From contig JAQCEJ010000007.1 in NCBI GenBank assembly GCA_027618475.1, positions 1-64,000 on the forward strand: a DNA stretch of 64,000 nucleotides, in the 5' to 3' direction. Below, piece by piece: positions 43,907-54,085 of the stretch (position 1 is its first letter; every line of letters starts with the position of its first letter). Below the pieces are notes generated by a model that was not told the origin of the DNA, did no database searches, and saw only the letters and a program-made list of their open reading frames with translations. Origin of the DNA: Planctomycetota bacterium. GTDB taxonomy: Bacteria; Planctomycetota; Planctomycetia; Planctomycetales; Planctomycetaceae. Made by a program: the position numbers and the translations under genes.

Positions 43907-45647
43907 GATCGCTACTCCTCGCTGCACCGACAGGTATTTGCGTCACGGCATGAGCGGAAGCCCCATGCTGATGGCGTTGACTTTGAATTTCTTTCGAAAC
44001 CGCTTGCGCTGTGGCTTCGCGGTTCTGGTTTTCGAACAACGTCGTCCGGTCGCGCTCAAATTGACGTACCAGACCGTTCACATCGGGTTCGATCGTTTTC
44101 ATCACCGGTGACGGATAGACGCCAATCCATAAACAAAGAACGGCCAACGGCAAGACGGCGATCGCTTCGCGGAGCTGGATGTCGGGAACGTGCTCGGTAT
44201 GCGGAGGTATTTTTACAGGTCCAAAAAATCCACGTTGCAACAGCGTCAGCAGATACCAGGCACCCAGAATGACTCCCGAGGCCCCGATGACCGCATAGAT
44301 CGGATGGGCTTCGAACATGCCGAGCAACGATAGAAATTCGCCCACGAAACCGTTAAGCCCCGGCACCCCCATGCTCGCAAAACAGATGAAAATCATCGCG
44401 ACAGAAATCAACGGGATCTTTTGAGCAAGTCCGCCGAGTTCGGTCAGCTGCCGCGTGTGATAGCGTTCGTAAATCATGCCGACGAGCAAGAACAAAGCAC
44501 CGGTTGAAAGTCCGTGATTGAGCATTTGCAGAATGCTGCCGCTGATTCCCGCGGCGTTGAGGGCGAACAGACCGAGCATGCAAAATCCGAGGTGGCTGAT
44601 GCTGCTATAGGCGACCAGGCGTTTGATGTCGTTTTGCGCGAGGGCACCGAGGGCACCGTAGATGATGCCGATCGTCGAGAGCGTGGCGATTAATGGGACG
44701 CCAACCTGAATACAGGCATCGGGCAACAGCGGCAACGCCAGACGAAGAAAGCCGACCGTTCCCAATTTCAGTAAGACGCCGGCCAGTAATACACTTCCCG
44801 CCGTCGGTGCTTCCACGTGCGCGAGCGGCAACCAGGTATGAAACGGCACCAGCGGGACTTTGATCATGAACCCCGCTGACAAAGCGAGAAATAAGGTAAC
44901 CTGCATCGAAACGTGCATCGGATTTTCGGCCAATGCTCGCGAAAGTTCGGGGAGTGAAAACGGATTAGACAGGGGTATCTGTTGATTGGTCTGAATGATC
45001 AACATGACCAGCCCCAGTAAGGTCACCAGACTACCCGAGAGCGTATAGATGAAGAATCGTGTCGCCGCGTAACGGCGTTGTGCCCCTCCCCAGATGCCGA
45101 CCAGAAAGAACAGGGGAATCAGCGTAAATTCGAAGAAGATATAGAACAACACAAGATCGAAAGCGCAGAAGGCCCCGAGCAATCCGGTCTCGAGAATCAG
45201 CAAACAGACATAATATTCGGTCACGCGTTCGCGGACCGATTCCCACGAAATCAGGATTGCGGAGACGGTCAACAACGACGTCAAAAGCACCATAAGTATG
45301 CTGATGCCATCGAGCCCGAGATAGAATTCGAGTTTAAGGCCGCGTCCGTAGCGTTCGGCTACCGGTATATTTTTGTTGGCATGTGATTCACTAAAATCGA
45401 GCCAGGTGTGCCGAAATCCCAGTCGAGGCTGAACAGGGTTCTGCTGCGTCGATGCGCGCGAAACTCCCCCCTGCTGATTCATGTTCGAGGCATCGTGCGC
45501 GGCGAGTGTGAGCGACAAACCGAGAGTCGCCAGCGATACCCATAGGGCCGTCCAGCGCGAGACTGATGTCTCTGATGATCTGAATATCATCAGCAACACG
45601 GCACCGACCGCCGGCAGAAAAATCATGATTGGAATCAAACTCGACAT
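43890..45647 (-). CDS. nuoM: NADH-quinone oxidoreductase subunit M
   Basis: A 585-residue membrane subunit of the complex I proton-pumping arm, homologous to Mrp antiporters. Key segments are HTWLPLAHVEAPTAGSVLLA and LVAYSSISHLGFCMLGL, typical of NuoM, with about 14 transmembrane stretches. It starts at the ATG at 45647. A polar region near 55-100 (MNQQGGVSRASTQQ) is longer than in many NuoM proteins. It follows nuoL by 149 bases, the longest gap inside the operon, containing an AT-rich run. Confidence 0.9.
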   Translation of the reverse strand: MSSLIPIMIFLPAVGAVLLMIFRSSETSVSRWTALWVSLATLGLSLTLAAHDASNMNQQGGVSRASTQQNPVQPRLGFRHTWLDFSESHANKNIPVAERYGRGLKLEFYLGLDGISILMVLLTSLLTVSAILISWESVRERVTEYYVCLLILETGLLGAFCAFDLVLFYIFFEFTLIPLFFLVGIWGGAQRRYAATRFFIYTLSGSLVTLLGLVMLIIQTNQQIPLSNPFSLPELSRALAENPMHVSMQVTLFLALSAGFMIKVPLVPFHTWLPLAHVEAPTAGSVLLAGVLLKLGTVGFLRLALPLLPDACIQVGVPLIATLSTIGIIYGALGALAQNDIKRLVAYSSISHLGFCMLGLFALNAAGISGSILQMLNHGLSTGALFLLVGMIYERYHTRQLTELGGLAQKIPLISVAMIFICFASMGVPGLNGFVGEFLSLLGMFEAHPIYAVIGASGVILGAWYLLTLLQRGFFGPVKIPPHTEHVPDIQLREAIAVLPLAVLCLWIGVYPSPVMKTIEPDVNGLVRQFERDRTTLFENQNREATAQAVSKEIQSQRHQHGASAHAVTQIPVGAARSSDRDIVR

Positions 45648-45796
45648 ACCACGTTCATTCTTTCAATTGGTTTCATCATCGTCTGTTCGCCCGGCGGCGG
45701 AGCGACGACAACTCATCCCGTACATCGAACTCTCACCGGCCTAGATTATGACACTCGACTAACGAAATTTATTTTTTTATTATGCCTCGGGACTGA

Positions 45797-47839
45797 TTAA
45801 CCAGCCCAAGCCTGCATCATCAGCAACACCATCACGATCAATCCACCGAACATGACCAGCAAATACGAGGGCACCAGTCCGTTTTGCAGGGGCTGGAGAC
45901 CACGCCCGAACCAACGAGGTACGGCTCCGATAAAATCGAGAAGTCGATCGATCACATAACGATCGAACAACAGACACAATTGAGCCAGCCCGCGAAGCGG
46001 CAGAACCAGTAACGCGAAAAAGATCTCGTCGAGATAGAATCGCTCTTGCGACCAGCGATACATCGATCCCATGCGGTTGGCCCACGCGGTGATCTGCACG
46101 CGCGAGCCAACATAGGCTGCGTAGGCCAGACCGATACCTCCGAGGGCAACCACCGTGCTGATGAGCATGACGTCCCAGTGCAGATGATGTTCGCCAGCCG
46201 CCGGTAGTCCCGGCGTTTTTTCGAGATAATGGGCGAACAACGTCGTTGGTCCTACGATCAGACCGATGGTCAGCGAGAAAAAGGCCAACACGCGCAACGG
46301 TTGTGCCATTGCAGGAGGTGCCTCGTGCGGATGATGTCCCGCTTCGGGGGGAAATCGCTCCGGTCCGTGAAACGTCAAGAAATAAGCGCGAAACGTATAA
46401 AAGGCGGTCAACAATGCCGTTATTAACGCGATGCACCACAGGACGAAAAACAGAGTGCCATACGTTTCGTGGTGCGTCGCCTGTGAAAGTGCCGCGATGA
46501 TGTCATCTTTACTCCAAAAACCCGAAAGCAACGGAAACCCCGCCAGCGCCAATGCACCGGCGAGAAAACATCCGTGCGTCGTCGGCATGACCCGCTTCAA
46601 CCCCCCGAAACGCCGCATGTCGATGACGTCACCCATAGAGTGCATCACACTCCCGGCGGAGAGGAATAATACCGCTTTGAAAAACGCATGGGTAAACAGG
46701 TGAAACATCGCCGCGGTGACGGCAAATGTGGCGAACTCGGCTCCCGCCGCTGCGCTTCCGAGTGCAAGAAACATGAAACCGAGCTGACTGACCGTCGAAT
46801 AGGCGAGCACCCGCTTCAAGTCGAATTGCGTCAGCGCAATGAGTGCGGCGACGAGCGCGGTAATGCCGCCAATCGTCGCGATTGTCACCTGCACTTCGGG
46901 AGAGTGAATGTAAAGAGGCGTGCAGCGGGCAACCATATAAACACCGGCCGTTACCATCGTCGCGGCGTGAATGAGCGCACTGACGGGGGTCGGTCCTTCC
47001 ATCGCGTCGGGCAACCAGACGTGCAGCGGAAACTGTGCCGACTTTCCCATCGCGCCGATAAACAACAAAATCGTGATCCCGTATATCAATTCAGGACTGG
47101 TCGCTGCAATTCTGGCGATGAGATCGGGACGTCCGAGTACGCCTTCATAATCGAGCGTTCCGAACGTCGTCCAGATGAGAAAAATTCCGAGGAGAAACCC
47201 AAAGTCGCCGATGCGATTGACGACGAACGCTTTTTTCGCTGCGGCGGCCGCACTGGGACGGGTGAACCAGAAACCGATCAGCAGATAACTGCACAGCCCC
47301 ACCGCTTCCCAGAACACAAACAGCAGCAGAAAGTTGTTCGCCAGCACCAACATGCACATCGAGAACACGAACAGAGAAAACGCAGCGAAAAAGCGGGGAT
47401 ACCCGGGATCGCCGTGCATGTATCCACCGGCGAAAATCGCGACGAGTAAACTCACAAGAGTGACCGTCGTCAGCATGATGGCGGTCATGGCATCGGCACG
47501 AATATCGACGCCGATCCGCAAATCGCCGACGTGCAGCCATTCGTAACCGTTCGATTTGTAGATGGCGGAAAGACCGTTATCGCCGACGCCCAACGTCGTG
47601 TGAGACTGCGAAACGGCTTCGACGTTTTCATCGCCGTGAGAGACTGAAGCGTGCCCTCCCTTCATCCCTGAAAAAAGGACGATCAGCGAGAGCAGCAGCG
47701 ACACCGTGATTCCGGCGATGCAGACCTGATGGCTTCGCTCTCCGAAGAACGCCTTTCCGAACAGGGCGAGTAATGCCGCTGCCAGCAGCGGCGCCCCCGG
47801 AATGAGCCACAAGCCGGTTTCCATAAAGTTCTCAAACAC
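45797..47839 (-). CDS. nuoL: NADH-quinone oxidoreductase subunit L
   Basis: A 680-residue antiporter-like subunit with about 16 membrane segments and the C-terminal lateral helix region that spans the membrane arm. PDAMEGPTPVSALIHAA and LAYSTVSQLGFMFLALG are hallmark segments. The start is a GTG at 47839, overlapping the end of nuoK (GTGTTTGA) with AGGAGAG about 8 bases upstream, so translation is coupled. An ATG at 47824 has no comparable site. Confidence 0.9.
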   Translation of the reverse strand: MFENFMETGLWLIPGAPLLAAALLALFGKAFFGERSHQVCIAGITVSLLLSLIVLFSGMKGGHASVSHGDENVEAVSQSHTTLGVGDNGLSAIYKSNGYEWLHVGDLRIGVDIRADAMTAIMLTTVTLVSLLVAIFAGGYMHGDPGYPRFFAAFSLFVFSMCMLVLANNFLLLFVFWEAVGLCSYLLIGFWFTRPSAAAAAKKAFVVNRIGDFGFLLGIFLIWTTFGTLDYEGVLGRPDLIARIAATSPELIYGITILLFIGAMGKSAQFPLHVWLPDAMEGPTPVSALIHAATMVTAGVYMVARCTPLYIHSPEVQVTIATIGGITALVAALIALTQFDLKRVLAYSTVSQLGFMFLALGSAAAGAEFATFAVTAAMFHLFTHAFFKAVLFLSAGSVMHSMGDVIDMRRFGGLKRVMPTTHGCFLAGALALAGFPLLSGFWSKDDIIAALSQATHHETYGTLFFVLWCIALITALLTAFYTFRAYFLTFHGPERFPPEAGHHPHEAPPAMAQPLRVLAFFSLTIGLIVGPTTLFAHYLEKTPGLPAAGEHHLHWDVMLISTVVALGGIGLAYAAYVGSRVQITAWANRMGSMYRWSQERFYLDEIFFALLVLPLRGLAQLCLLFDRYVIDRLLDFIGAVPRWFGRGLQPLQNGLVPSYLLVMFGGLIVMVLLMMQAWAG

Positions 47840-48275
47840 GAGTAACGCTCTCCTGCTTGTTGAATTGTGGTAACCGTCCGGCCGGTGTCAGCCGTGGATC
47901 GACGGAGAACTCTTCTTCTTGCGGTTCGACGACGGTCGCCCGGCGTTCGAGTCGAACATCACACAGCGGTTTCGCCTCGCCCAGCTCGCCCCAGACGTCG
48001 ACATCCAACGTTTTTCGTCGCTTGTAGAGCGACAGTATCAGCACGAGCGCCAACCCGGCCTCGCAGGCGGCGACAGTAAGAATCATGATGGTAAACGACT
48101 GCCCCTGGTTGTGCTGATGTTCGTAGTTAAAGGCGACGAGATTGATCCCAACGCCATGCAGCATCATTTCAGCAGACAGCATCATGACGATCAGATTGCG
48201 GCGCGTGAGAAAACCGATCGCCCCCAGCACGAACAAGGCTGCCCCCACGATAAGGTACTTGTCCAACTCAGTCAT
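47832..48275 (-). CDS. nuoK: NADH-quinone oxidoreductase subunit K, extended
   Basis: A 147-residue subunit; NuoK is usually about 100. The first about 100 residues hold three transmembrane helices with the conserved acidic residue-containing stretch MMLSAEMMLHGVGINLVAFN. The extra 45 C-terminal residues (KTLDVDVWGELGEAKPLCDV onward) are hydrophilic and not part of the canonical subunit. The ATG at 48275 overlaps the nuoJ stop as TAATG; a longer frame to 48326 starts in nuoJ and is rejected. Confidence 0.87.
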   Translation of the reverse strand: MTELDKYLIVGAALFVLGAIGFLTRRNLIVMMLSAEMMLHGVGINLVAFNYEHQHNQGQSFTIMILTVAACEAGLALVLILSLYKRRKTLDVDVWGELGEAKPLCDVRLERRATVVEPQEEEFSVDPRLTPAGRLPQFNKQESVTRV

Positions 48276-49090
48276 TACAGCGTCCCTTGTGATCGACGGG
48301 GAGCCATGGCGATGGCTCCGATGCACGCGACCAGCAGTAAAGTTCCCGCGAATTCGACAGCGAACAGATAATCGCCAAACAACGACCGCCCCAGTCCGTG
48401 CAGAGAACCGACCTCCCCTTCGGGGTGTCGGCTCCAGGCGTTTGCCTGTTCCGTCTCGGCGGAAGTGAAATAGCGATGTCCCTGTGCCGCAGGTGCTTTC
48501 GCGACTTCAGTCCCGGCTGCGGATGTTGCCGGTGATGCCGCCGAAATAGAAATCTTAGGCCAGGAAGAGATTCCCAGAATCAGGCTGCCGAACAACACCA
48601 TGCCGAATACCGTCGTCAGTAACGGACTCGATGACGTCGCATCATAACCGGCCGTTCCTTCCTGCTGTGCGAGCATCAATACAAATAAGAAAGTCACGAT
48701 GATCGCGCCGGCATAAACGATGACCGTCGCCGCTGACAAAAACGGTGCCGATCGGAGCAAAAACAAGCCGCACACGCTCAACGTCACAATCGCAAACCAG
48801 AGTGCCGAATACGCCGAATTCCGGCTGGTAATCATGCAGATTCCCCCGAGTATGGCGCCAGTCGAAAACACGCCGAACAACACGTCGGTCACAGCGATGT
48901 GTCCTAATCCGGTCAGCGAAAACAGACTTCCCCAGATCAACGCCAACGCCAGGATTTGTGACAGTCGCGACAGTCCCTTGCCACCGCGCGGAAGCAACCA
49001 GACCAGCGACAGGCCGATCACGATCACCGGCAAAATGATCGCCCACGGAGTTTCCATTTGAGCTAACAAAGTGGTATCCAACGAAAACAT
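48275..49090 (-). CDS. nuoJ: NADH-quinone oxidoreductase subunit J, with insert
   Basis: A 271-residue membrane subunit, larger than the usual about 170-190. Five transmembrane helices are seen; the core NuoJ feature is SALWFAIVTLSVCGLFLLRSAPFL followed by VIVYAGAIIVTFLFVLMLAQ (counting 20 residues at most per segment). The surplus is a low-complexity Ala/Ser/Thr-rich stretch between the last helices (about 180-230, SISAASPATSAAGTEVAKAP). Starts at the ATG at 49090. Confidence 0.87.
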   Translation of the reverse strand: MFSLDTTLLAQMETPWAIILPVIVIGLSLVWLLPRGGKGLSRLSQILALALIWGSLFSLTGLGHIAVTDVLFGVFSTGAILGGICMITSRNSAYSALWFAIVTLSVCGLFLLRSAPFLSAATVIVYAGAIIVTFLFVLMLAQQEGTAGYDATSSSPLLTTVFGMVLFGSLILGISSWPKISISAASPATSAAGTEVAKAPAAQGHRYFTSAETEQANAWSRHPEGEVGSLHGLGRSLFGDYLFAVEFAGTLLLVACIGAIAMAPRRSQGTL

Positions 49091-49130
49091 GTCATCATCC
49101 TAAAAACATCGGTGCAAAACCGATGATACA

Positions 49131-49754
49131 TCAATGCGACGAATCGTTCGCCGGGCGGGATATGATCGGTAACGGCGGTGGTACTTTGCCCGGGGGCATC
49201 GGTTGTACAATTTCTGATGCCGGACCGAGCACTCCGCCGTGCGTTCGTACGGGATCTTTGGGCAATTTGACTGTTTGATCGAAAATCGACAGCAGCTTAT
49301 CCTTGTCGTACAGCATCTCCTCGCGTGTTTGCCCCGAGATGTCGAATTCGCTGGTGAGTTCGATGGCATCGCAGGGGCACGCTTCTTCGCACATGCCGCA
49401 ATAGATGCATTTGAGTTCATCAATTACAAAACGTTCGGGGTATTTGTCGCGATCCTCCCACGGTGCCTCGGCGGCGTCGATGTAGATACAATGCGCAGGG
49501 CAGGCGGTCGCACACATAAAACAGGCAACGCATTTAACACGCCCTTCGTCATCCCGATTTAACCGATGCACCCCTTTGAAGTTGGCAGGCAGGTTCGGTT
49601 TGACTTCGGGAAATTCCTGCGTCACAGTCTTGTTATCGAAGATGTGGCCAACGGTCGTTTTCAACCCCTGGGCAATCGCCGGCAAAAACGTCGACTCCCA
49701 GAAACTCAATTCGGGTTCCGAAACCCAGCAGATTTCTTTATCTTGTATCGCCAT
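49131..49754 (-). CDS. nuoI: NADH-quinone oxidoreductase subunit I (2 x [4Fe-4S])
   Basis: A 207-residue ferredoxin-type subunit that passes electrons from NuoG to NuoB. The two cluster motifs are CVACFMCATACPAHC and CIYCGMCEEACPCDA, each CxxCxxCxxxCP. The C-terminal tail (about 165-207) is variable and Pro/Gly-rich, beyond the family core. It begins at the ATG at 49754, 61 bases after nuoH. Confidence 0.92.
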   Translation of the reverse strand: MAIQDKEICWVSEPELSFWESTFLPAIAQGLKTTVGHIFDNKTVTQEFPEVKPNLPANFKGVHRLNRDDEGRVKCVACFMCATACPAHCIYIDAAEAPWEDRDKYPERFVIDELKCIYCGMCEEACPCDAIELTSEFDISGQTREEMLYDKDKLLSIFDQTVKLPKDPVRTHGGVLGPASEIVQPMPPGKVPPPLPIISRPANDSSH

Positions 49755-49815
49755 ATTACGCTCTCTATTTGACTCTCACGACGACGAAGTATTCTCCTCG
49801 ACGCGGCATTATGAA

Positions 49816-50946
49816 TCAGTGTTGCAAAGGGGACGCCGCTCGTTTCGGGCTCGGCGTCATTGAAATCAGGCCGGTGATGATCACGAGTGCCAGCGATACC
49901 GGCAGCAGCCACCACCAGCTGAGTGAGAATTGACGTACGAACATCGTACAGACCACGTTGCACAGCGACAGCGGAATGAAGACTTTCCACGCCAATCCCA
50001 TCAATTGATCGAAACGGAAACGAGGAAGCGTCCATCTCAATAACATCACAAAGGTAATGCACGCCAGCACCTTCGTGTGCAACACCGCAAATTTGACGAT
50101 CCATGCCCCTGCATAATGGCTATCCGGAGTGGCAATCCACGGAAAATTCCAACCCCCGAAAAACATGATGGCCATCAGAAAACTGACGGTAATCACGTGA
50201 GTGTATTCCGCCAGGAAGAACATGCCGAATTTCAGCGCACTGTACTCCGTATGATATCCACCGACGAGTTCTTGCTCGCATTCGGGCAGGTCGAACGGAA
50301 GTCGATTCGATTCGGCGAGAGCGCTGGTGAAGAAAATCATTGCCGCCAGCGGTTGAAACCAGATATTCCAGCTCCCTATCCCCCCTTCGGCTTGACGCTG
50401 TAAGATCGTTTCGAGATTCAGCGAGCCCGACAACAAGGCAATGCCGAGAATCGACATGCCGAGCGGGATCTCGTAACTCACCACTTGGGCACTGGCCCGC
50501 AGCGAACCGAGCGCACTGTATTTGTTGTTGGACGCCCAGCCCCCGAGAATAATGCCATATACCGCAAGCGACGTGACGGCGAAGATAAAGACGATACCGA
50601 TATCGATACCCGGAGCGATCATCGCCTGCCACGACGTCGAATCGGTCGTCGTCGGACCGATCGGGACAACGGCGAGCGCAAGCATCGTCGTCATGACGGA
50701 AATTGTCGGCGCGAGTAGAAACAGGACCTTATTCACATGGGAGGGAATGACATCTTCTTTGAGCAGAAACTTCATTCCGTCGGCAATCGGCTGCAACAGA
50801 CCGAATTTACCGACGCGATTGGGGCCGACGCGATCCTGCATCCAGGCGGCGACTTTGCGTTCCAGCCAGATCAGGTACGAACAGCCTCCCAGCACTCCGC
50901 CGAGTACGACGCCGATCGTGATCAATGTGGAGATCAGTGGATTCAT
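49816..50946 (-). CDS. nuoH: NADH-quinone oxidoreductase subunit H
   Basis: A 376-residue membrane subunit with about eight helices that forms the quinone entry chamber next to NuoB and NuoD. Landmark stretches are ERKVAAWMQDRVGPNRVGK near residues 30-48, ESNRLPFDLPECEQELVGGY near 217-236 and RWTLPRFRFDQLMGLAWK near 311-328. Length and motifs are normal. ATG at 50946. Confidence 0.92.
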   Translation of the reverse strand: MNPLISTLITIGVVLGGVLGGCSYLIWLERKVAAWMQDRVGPNRVGKFGLLQPIADGMKFLLKEDVIPSHVNKVLFLLAPTISVMTTMLALAVVPIGPTTTDSTSWQAMIAPGIDIGIVFIFAVTSLAVYGIILGGWASNNKYSALGSLRASAQVVSYEIPLGMSILGIALLSGSLNLETILQRQAEGGIGSWNIWFQPLAAMIFFTSALAESNRLPFDLPECEQELVGGYHTEYSALKFGMFFLAEYTHVITVSFLMAIMFFGGWNFPWIATPDSHYAGAWIVKFAVLHTKVLACITFVMLLRWTLPRFRFDQLMGLAWKVFIPLSLCNVVCTMFVRQFSLSWWWLLPVSLALVIITGLISMTPSPKRAASPLQH

Positions 50947-50984
50947 GAAAATGACTCAAATAATTCAGGCTGTTTCAGAGGACT

Positions 50985-52679
50985 TTATGGGGATGTTGCG
51001 GCATTCGCGACAACTGATGCGTTGGTCGGTTTTCCAGGTGTATCCAGCATCACGCCAAATTCTCCCAGCGGGTGGGTCAATGCCTGCAACGCGGAAATGT
51101 GTTCGGCAATTTCATTCCGCAGTCGACCCGCGTTAAACAGTCCGCGGCGTCCAGCCAACTCCCATAAAATACGATTGTCCGGACGGGCTTCTTCCGGCGA
51201 ATGAATCGCTCGTTTGATGGGCTGCGCCAGACCGGCGTGATTAACGAATGTGCCGTCACGTTCCGCAAACGAACCTCCCGGCAACACATAGTGAGCCCGC
51301 CGGCTCGCCGCTGACGGAAGAATATCTTGCACGATGGTTAACTTCAATGTGTCGAGCAATGCTCCCTGCTCATCGGTCAGCCACGGTTCGTGCGGATCGC
51401 CTCCGACGAGATACGCGGCGTCGATCTGTCCCGCTGAAACCGCTTTCCAGAAATCGTCCATCGATAAAGTCGATCCCTGAAAATGCCGAATGATCGCTTC
51501 GACTCCCTGACGATTCGGACATTTCTCGGCACGAATCGTAAATCGCGTCGGTGCCACTGCGTTACCGTGTACGTCTTTCGGATAACAATCGTCATCGCCG
51601 ACGACTCGCACCGGCCCGAGGTACAGTCGAATCTCTTTCGACAGGTTTTTCAAATAACCTGCGAGCAAATACGCTTCTTCGACGGTCATCCAGGGTGAAA
51701 GCACCGCTGCGACCGCCTGCGGTTTGGCGGTAATCGCTCCCTCGATCGCGGCTCGCACACCGGGAAGAATCGTTTCCCAGTCGGTGGGCTGCTGATCTCC
51801 TTCCAAACGGACCAGCGGTTGCGTCAATCGGTCGGGGCTGTTGATGTACTTATAACCGAAACGTCCTTCGTCGCACATGAATTCCCCTTGCGCGAGAGGA
51901 TTATGTCGCGGTTTGAATCGATAAACGACGTCTTTGTTTTGATCGACGCGAATGCTGCAACCCGTGCTGCAATTGGGACAGACGCTCGACGTCGATTCAA
52001 GCCACCAGACCCGCTGTTCGTACAAAAAATCTTTGCTGCACAGTGCACCGACAGGGCAGATATCGACAACGTTTCCCGCGAGTTTGTTGTTGCACGGTTC
52101 GCCGGGGAAAATATCGATCTCGGCGTGGCTCCCGCGTTCGATGACCTGTAACTCACCCGTACCGCTGATCTCGCGGGTGAATCGCACACACCGGGTACAC
52201 ATGACGCAGCGATCGGTAAACAGCGTGATCTGGTCGCCGATGTGGTCTTTATCGGGTTTAAGCAGTTTCGGCTCTTGCAGCCGGCTATATCCCCGGCCGT
52301 ATTTGTAGCTGTAATCCTGCAAAAAACATTCTCCCGCCTGATCGCAAACGGGGCAATCGAGCGGATGATTCAAAAGCAGATATTCGAGCGTTGCTTTTTG
52401 AGCGGCAAGGACGGCGGGACTGTTGCTGACGATAACTGTCTCGGCCTTAACCGGCGTCTGGCAGCCGGGAACAAGCTTCGGGACCATTGCGATGGTGCCG
52501 TCGGGCTTGCGTTCGCCGACTTCGACGAGACACATGCGGCAACTCGCCACGACCGACAAGTCTTTGTGCCAGCAATAGTGAGGGATTTCAACGTCGGCAC
52601 GTTGAGCCGCCTGAATGCAGTTCAAGCGCTCGTCGGCTCCGATTTCAATTTCGCGTCCGTTGACGATAACTGTCGGCAT
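50985..52679 (-). CDS. nuoG: NADH-quinone oxidoreductase subunit G
   Basis: A 564-residue iron-sulfur subunit, shorter than the about 900-residue E. coli form. The N-terminus holds a [2Fe-2S] site (C in NCIQAAQ, HYCWHKD, ASCRMCLVEVG), then the His-Cys [4Fe-4S] site (HPLDCPVCDQAGEC) and the CVMCTRCVRF/CPVGAL cluster. A further CPNCSTGC...C set matches the N7-type cluster. After it, only a partial molybdopterin-oxidoreductase-like domain remains, without a bound cofactor signature. ATG at 52679. Confidence 0.9.
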   Translation of the reverse strand: MPTVIVNGREIEIGADERLNCIQAAQRADVEIPHYCWHKDLSVVASCRMCLVEVGERKPDGTIAMVPKLVPGCQTPVKAETVIVSNSPAVLAAQKATLEYLLLNHPLDCPVCDQAGECFLQDYSYKYGRGYSRLQEPKLLKPDKDHIGDQITLFTDRCVMCTRCVRFTREISGTGELQVIERGSHAEIDIFPGEPCNNKLAGNVVDICPVGALCSKDFLYEQRVWWLESTSSVCPNCSTGCSIRVDQNKDVVYRFKPRHNPLAQGEFMCDEGRFGYKYINSPDRLTQPLVRLEGDQQPTDWETILPGVRAAIEGAITAKPQAVAAVLSPWMTVEEAYLLAGYLKNLSKEIRLYLGPVRVVGDDDCYPKDVHGNAVAPTRFTIRAEKCPNRQGVEAIIRHFQGSTLSMDDFWKAVSAGQIDAAYLVGGDPHEPWLTDEQGALLDTLKLTIVQDILPSAASRRAHYVLPGGSFAERDGTFVNHAGLAQPIKRAIHSPEEARPDNRILWELAGRRGLFNAGRLRNEIAEHISALQALTHPLGEFGVMLDTPGKPTNASVVANAATSP

Positions 52680-52719
52680 ATGAGTTCTGCTTCGATATCT
52701 ATCGTTTTTCGTTCGTCAG

Positions 52720-54048
52720 TTAATGAGCATCTACCAAAACCGGCAATTCGCTTTTCATCCCTTTTGCGATGTATTCTTCGAATTCGCCGCGAAATTTTTT
52801 GATCGCGTTTTTCACCGGCCATGCGGCACCGTCGGATAACCCGCAAATCGTTGTGCCGGGGATGATTCCCATCGACCCGGCGACTTCCATCAACAGGTCG
52901 AGATCTTTGCTCTTGCCGAATCCCGAACGAATACGCTCGAGGATTTTTCGCATCCAGTCGGTTCCTTCGCGACAGGGTGTGCATTGTCCGCACGATTCGT
53001 GGGCCATGAACCGGCAACAATTGAAGAGGACGTCGACCATACTCGTGTGATCATCGATGACGACCACCGCCGCCGTCCCCAGTCCGAGGCAGCCGGCTTT
53101 ACCCGGTCCACTAAAATCGAGAGGTGTATCGAGTTCGTCGGCACTCAAAAAACCCATGCTGATGCCGCCGGGAACGACCGCCTTCACCTTGCGGCCTTTC
53201 CAGACGCCCCCTCCCTGCTCTTCGATCAGTTGCCGTGCCGTGACACCGAGTGGCAATTCGTAACATCCCGGTTTGTTGACGTGCCCGCTGATGCAATAGA
53301 GCTTCGGACCGAAACTGCCGGGATCGCGCGGATTGTTCGGATCGGGCGGAACCCCCATCGAACGAAACCAGTCGACGCCGCGCCTCACAATGTGTGTGAC
53401 GCACGCCAGCGTTTCGATGTTATTGACGATCGTCGGTTTGCGAAACAGCCCTTCGATAGCAGGGAACGGCGGCTTGATCCGCGGCCAGGCTCGCTTTCCT
53501 TCGAGGCTCTCGATGAGTCCCGTCTCTTCACCGCAGATATACGCACCGGCTCCGCGATGCAGATAGACGTCGAGACAAAAATCAGTTCCCAGAATATTCT
53601 TGCCGAGCAGATTCGCGGCGTAACATTCATCGATCGCGTTTTGCAGCACGCGGTAACTTTTGCCGAATTCGTATCGCAGATAAATGTAAGCGGTCTGAGC
53701 TTTAATGGCCCGGCAGGCGATGGCGATCCCTTCGATGATCTGATGCGGGTCACCTTCCATAATCACGCGGTTGTTGAACGTCCCAGGTTCGCTTTCGTCG
53801 GCATTGACGCAAAGGTAAATCGGCCCCGGATGATCTTTCGGCAGAAAAGTCCACTTGAGTCCGCAGGGAAAACCGGCCCCACCACGCCCTCGCAAGCCCG
53901 AGGCTTTGACGATATCGGTCACTTCAGCGGGGGCCATCGACAGCGCTTTCTTCAGCCCGTCATACCCCCCATCGGCCTGATACGACGCGAGCGATGTCGC
54001 ATCGGGCTTCCCGATACGCGCCATCAACACAGGTTCAAACTCGGCCAC
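52720..54048 (-). CDS. nuoF: NADH-quinone oxidoreductase subunit F
   Basis: A 442-residue flavoprotein that takes electrons from NADH. FMN/NADH site: GRGGAGFPCGLKW near 51-63, with GEETGLIESLEGKRAWPR near 170-187. The [4Fe-4S] cluster is bound by SCGQCTPCREG and a distal Cys (TTICGLSDG). The start is a GTG at 54048 preceded by AAGGA; the in-frame TTG at 54063 has no good site. It is separated from nuoE by an intergenic stretch holding repeat copy B. Confidence 0.9.
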   Translation of the reverse strand: MAEFEPVLMARIGKPDATSLASYQADGGYDGLKKALSMAPAEVTDIVKASGLRGRGGAGFPCGLKWTFLPKDHPGPIYLCVNADESEPGTFNNRVIMEGDPHQIIEGIAIACRAIKAQTAYIYLRYEFGKSYRVLQNAIDECYAANLLGKNILGTDFCLDVYLHRGAGAYICGEETGLIESLEGKRAWPRIKPPFPAIEGLFRKPTIVNNIETLACVTHIVRRGVDWFRSMGVPPDPNNPRDPGSFGPKLYCISGHVNKPGCYELPLGVTARQLIEEQGGGVWKGRKVKAVVPGGISMGFLSADELDTPLDFSGPGKAGCLGLGTAAVVVIDDHTSMVDVLFNCCRFMAHESCGQCTPCREGTDWMRKILERIRSGFGKSKDLDLLMEVAGSMGIIPGTTICGLSDGAAWPVKNAIKKFRGEFEEYIAKGMKSELPVLVDAH

Positions 54049-54085
54049 AATGTATTCCTTCAACTCTTGTGAGTAACGCTAACAA

